Assembly (NCBI RefSeq): GCF_036231945.1 | Contig: NZ_CP109599.1 | Location: forward strand, 1,954,501-2,018,500 | DNA: 64,000 nucleotides | Source: Streptomyces sp. NBC_01429 | Lineage (GTDB): Bacteria; Actinomycetota; Actinomycetes; Streptomycetales; Streptomycetaceae | Direction of reading: 5' to 3' | Shown here: positions 62,473-64,000 of the stretch, piece by piece | Position numbering within the stretch: the stretch's first letter is position 1 | How the letters are laid out: each line of letters begins with the position of its first letter | The notes under the pieces: model-generated | Seen by the model: the letters and a program-made list of their open reading frames with translations, nothing else | What the model was told of the DNA's origin: nothing | Database searches by the model: none | Program-made: the position numbers and the translations under genes

Positions 62473-63951
62473 TCAGACGGCCTCCGCGGACTCGGGCAGC
62501 CGGGCGGCGATGCGCTCGGTGAGGTCGACGATGTCGCCGACGTGTCCGAAGTCCCTGGCGGCCGTGGAGAGCGTCTTGCGGAGCCGGGTGTTGACGCGCT
62601 CGGAGCGCACGCTGGCGGCCACCTCCATGGCCTGTTCCGCAAGGGCCGTGGACTGCTCGGGCTCCCGCTTGATGAGGTGGACGGTGGCCATGCCGATGAG
62701 GTTCAGCGCATACGACCGCTGGTGCTCCTCGTCCTTGCCGAACAGCTCGACGGCGCGCCGCATGACCGGCTCCGCGAGGGAGGCGTAGGTGGGGCTGCGG
62801 CCCGCGACATAGGCCAGGTCCCGGTAGGAGTGGGCGTTCTCCCCGTTCAGCTCGGCCTCGGAGAAGAAGCGGATCCAGTCGGGCTCGGGCTCGCCGTCCA
62901 GACCGACGTCGGAGAAGGTGTCCTCGGCCATCCGGACGGCGCGCTTGGTCTTGCTCGGCTGGCCCAGATTGGCGTACGCCCGCGCCTCCATCGCATACAG
63001 CATGGCCTGGGTTCTGGAGGTGGCGCTGTCGCGGCTGCCGTACTGCGCGAGGTGGATCAGCTCCAGCGCGTCGTCGGGCCGGCCCAGGTGGATCATCTGG
63101 CGGCTCATGGAGGAGAGGACGTACGAGCCGAGCGGCTTGTCCCCGGCCTCCTTGGCGGCGTGCAGGGCGAGCACGAAGTATTTCTGGGCGTTGGGCTGGA
63201 GGCCCACGTCGTAGCTCATCCAGCCCGCCAGCTCGGCGAGTTCCGCCGCGCACCGGAACAGCCGCCGGGAGGTGGCCTCGGGCTGCGGCTCCTGGAGCAG
63301 GTCGGTCAGCTCGTGCAGCTGGCCGACGACGGCCTTGCGGCGCAGTCCGCCGCCGCATTTGGCGTCCCACTCGCGGAACATCGCGGTGGTCGACTCCAGC
63401 AGGTCGAGTTCGGGTCCGGAGAGCCGGGTGCCGCGCGGCAGGGACGCCGGCCGCGGCTCGCCGCGGGCCGGGTCGCCCGCCGGGGCGGGCACCAGCCAGC
63501 GCTGCATGGGCTCCACCAGCGCGGGTCCCGCGGCCAGCGCCAGCGAGCTGCCGAGGAAGCCGCGCCGCGCCAGCATCAGGTCGCTGCGGGAGAACTCGCT
63601 GATCAGGGAGACCGTCTGCGGGCCGGACCACGGCAGGTCGACGCCGGAGACCGAGGGCGACTGGTGCGCGGCGCGCAGCCCGAGGTCCTCGACGGCGACG
63701 ACGGCGCCGAAGCGCTCGGAGAACAGCTCGGAGAGGATGCGCGGGATCGGTTCGCGCGGCTGTTCGCCGTCGAGCCAGCGGCGTACGCGGGAGGTGTCCG
63801 TGCTGATGTGGTGCGCGCCCATCTGGCGGGCCCTGCGGTTGACCTGACGTGCCAGCTCGCCCTTGGACCAGCCGCTGCGCAGGAACCACGAGCCGAGTTG
63901 CCCATTCGGGCGCTTGCCGGTGTTCGTGCCGTCTGCGCCACTGCCGTCCAC
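62473..63951 (-). CDS. nsdA: developmental repressor NsdA, TPR-containing
   Basis: About 492 residues. Matches my memory of NsdA, the negative regulator of sporulation and antibiotic production next to amtB in S. coelicolor. The N-terminal HTH-like part (LGSWFLRSGWSKGELARQVN, HHISTDTSRVRRWLDGEQPR, EPIPRILSELFSERFG) is followed by a hydrophobic RRGFLGSSLALAAG segment and a TPR-rich C-terminal half (ALHAAKEAGDKPLGSYVLSS, EARAYANLGQPSKTKRAV). I prefer GTG 63951 (GGGGG eight bases upstream) over GTG 63969. DNA binding is inferred from the HTH only. Separate promoter from amtB. Confidence 0.88.
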   Translation of the reverse strand: MDGSGADGTNTGKRPNGQLGSWFLRSGWSKGELARQVNRRARQMGAHHISTDTSRVRRWLDGEQPREPIPRILSELFSERFGAVVAVEDLGLRAAHQSPSVSGVDLPWSGPQTVSLISEFSRSDLMLARRGFLGSSLALAAGPALVEPMQRWLVPAPAGDPARGEPRPASLPRGTRLSGPELDLLESTTAMFREWDAKCGGGLRRKAVVGQLHELTDLLQEPQPEATSRRLFRCAAELAELAGWMSYDVGLQPNAQKYFVLALHAAKEAGDKPLGSYVLSSMSRQMIHLGRPDDALELIHLAQYGSRDSATSRTQAMLYAMEARAYANLGQPSKTKRAVRMAEDTFSDVGLDGEPEPDWIRFFSEAELNGENAHSYRDLAYVAGRSPTYASLAEPVMRRAVELFGKDEEHQRSYALNLIGMATVHLIKREPEQSTALAEQAMEVAASVRSERVNTRLRKTLSTAARDFGHVGDIVDLTERIAARLPESAEAV

Positions 63952-64000
63952 TGGAAAGCCCCCATCCACCGAAAACTGTGTAGCCCTGCCGCTGAAGGTG

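Overview
The window is a chromosomal segment of a Streptomyces species. The DNA is very GC-rich, many genes start with GTG, operons are packed with 1-4 nt stop/start overlaps, and it carries genus hallmarks: the sporulation sigma factor whiG, the differentiation repressor nsdA, four consecutive type I signal peptidases (sipW-Z) and the amtB-glnK-glnD operon. From memory, the gene order follows the S. coelicolor SCO5582-SCO5680 core region, read in reverse. I saw no insertion sequence, prophage, CRISPR array, tRNA or rRNA gene.

Left third (1-28 kb): amine and aldehyde catabolism. An acyl-CoA dehydrogenase (cut by the left edge), an aldehyde dehydrogenase, a PucR-type regulator and an orphan TraG/FtsK-like membrane ATPase precede gabT (GABA aminotransferase). 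A six-gene minus-strand operon (aminobutyraldehyde-type dehydrogenase, potD, potA, potB, potC, PuuB-like FAD oxidase) imports and oxidises putrescine/spermidine. Further right, an Lrp/AsnC regulator and a SpuC-like aminotransferase diverge from a third aldehyde dehydrogenase. Together they can take polyamine to GABA to succinate semialdehyde to succinate. Interspersed are a PAP2 phosphatase, a NADAR protein, a DUF4190 protein, a probable aminodeoxyfutalosine deaminase (menaquinone), a glycerophosphodiesterase and a PAS/GAF/SpoIIE phosphatase.

Middle (28-47 kb): an ABC pair of unknown substrate, then a thiamine ABC transporter operon (thiB-thiP-thiQ) under a clear TPP riboswitch. Next is the translation/lipid block rlmN, cdsA, frr, pyrH, tsf, rpsB, followed by an M23 peptidase overlapping a TetR gene tail-to-tail, whiG, and the dprA-comM-yraN operon with DUF2469 upstream.

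Right third (47-64 kb): a Nudix hydrolase; sipZ, sipY, sipX, sipW; rplS, trmD, rimM, a KH protein and rpsP; a SprT-like zinc protein; a methyltransferase; ffh; the nitrogen operon amtB-glnK-glnD with GlnR-like boxes upstream; and nsdA.

Most genes are conserved Streptomyces core genes. The least explained signals are regulatory or repeat DNA: a 21-bp palindrome in the polyamine promoter with look-alikes at the Lrp locus, a C/A-rich tandem-repeat leader in front of gabT, a hairpin covering the thiB ribosome binding site below the riboswitch, a perfect 26-bp palindrome beside a minisatellite upstream of yraN, and several in-phase minisatellites in coding sequence. I did not find a convincing wholly new multi-gene system. 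All functional names rest on sequence reading and memory of families; no search was run.
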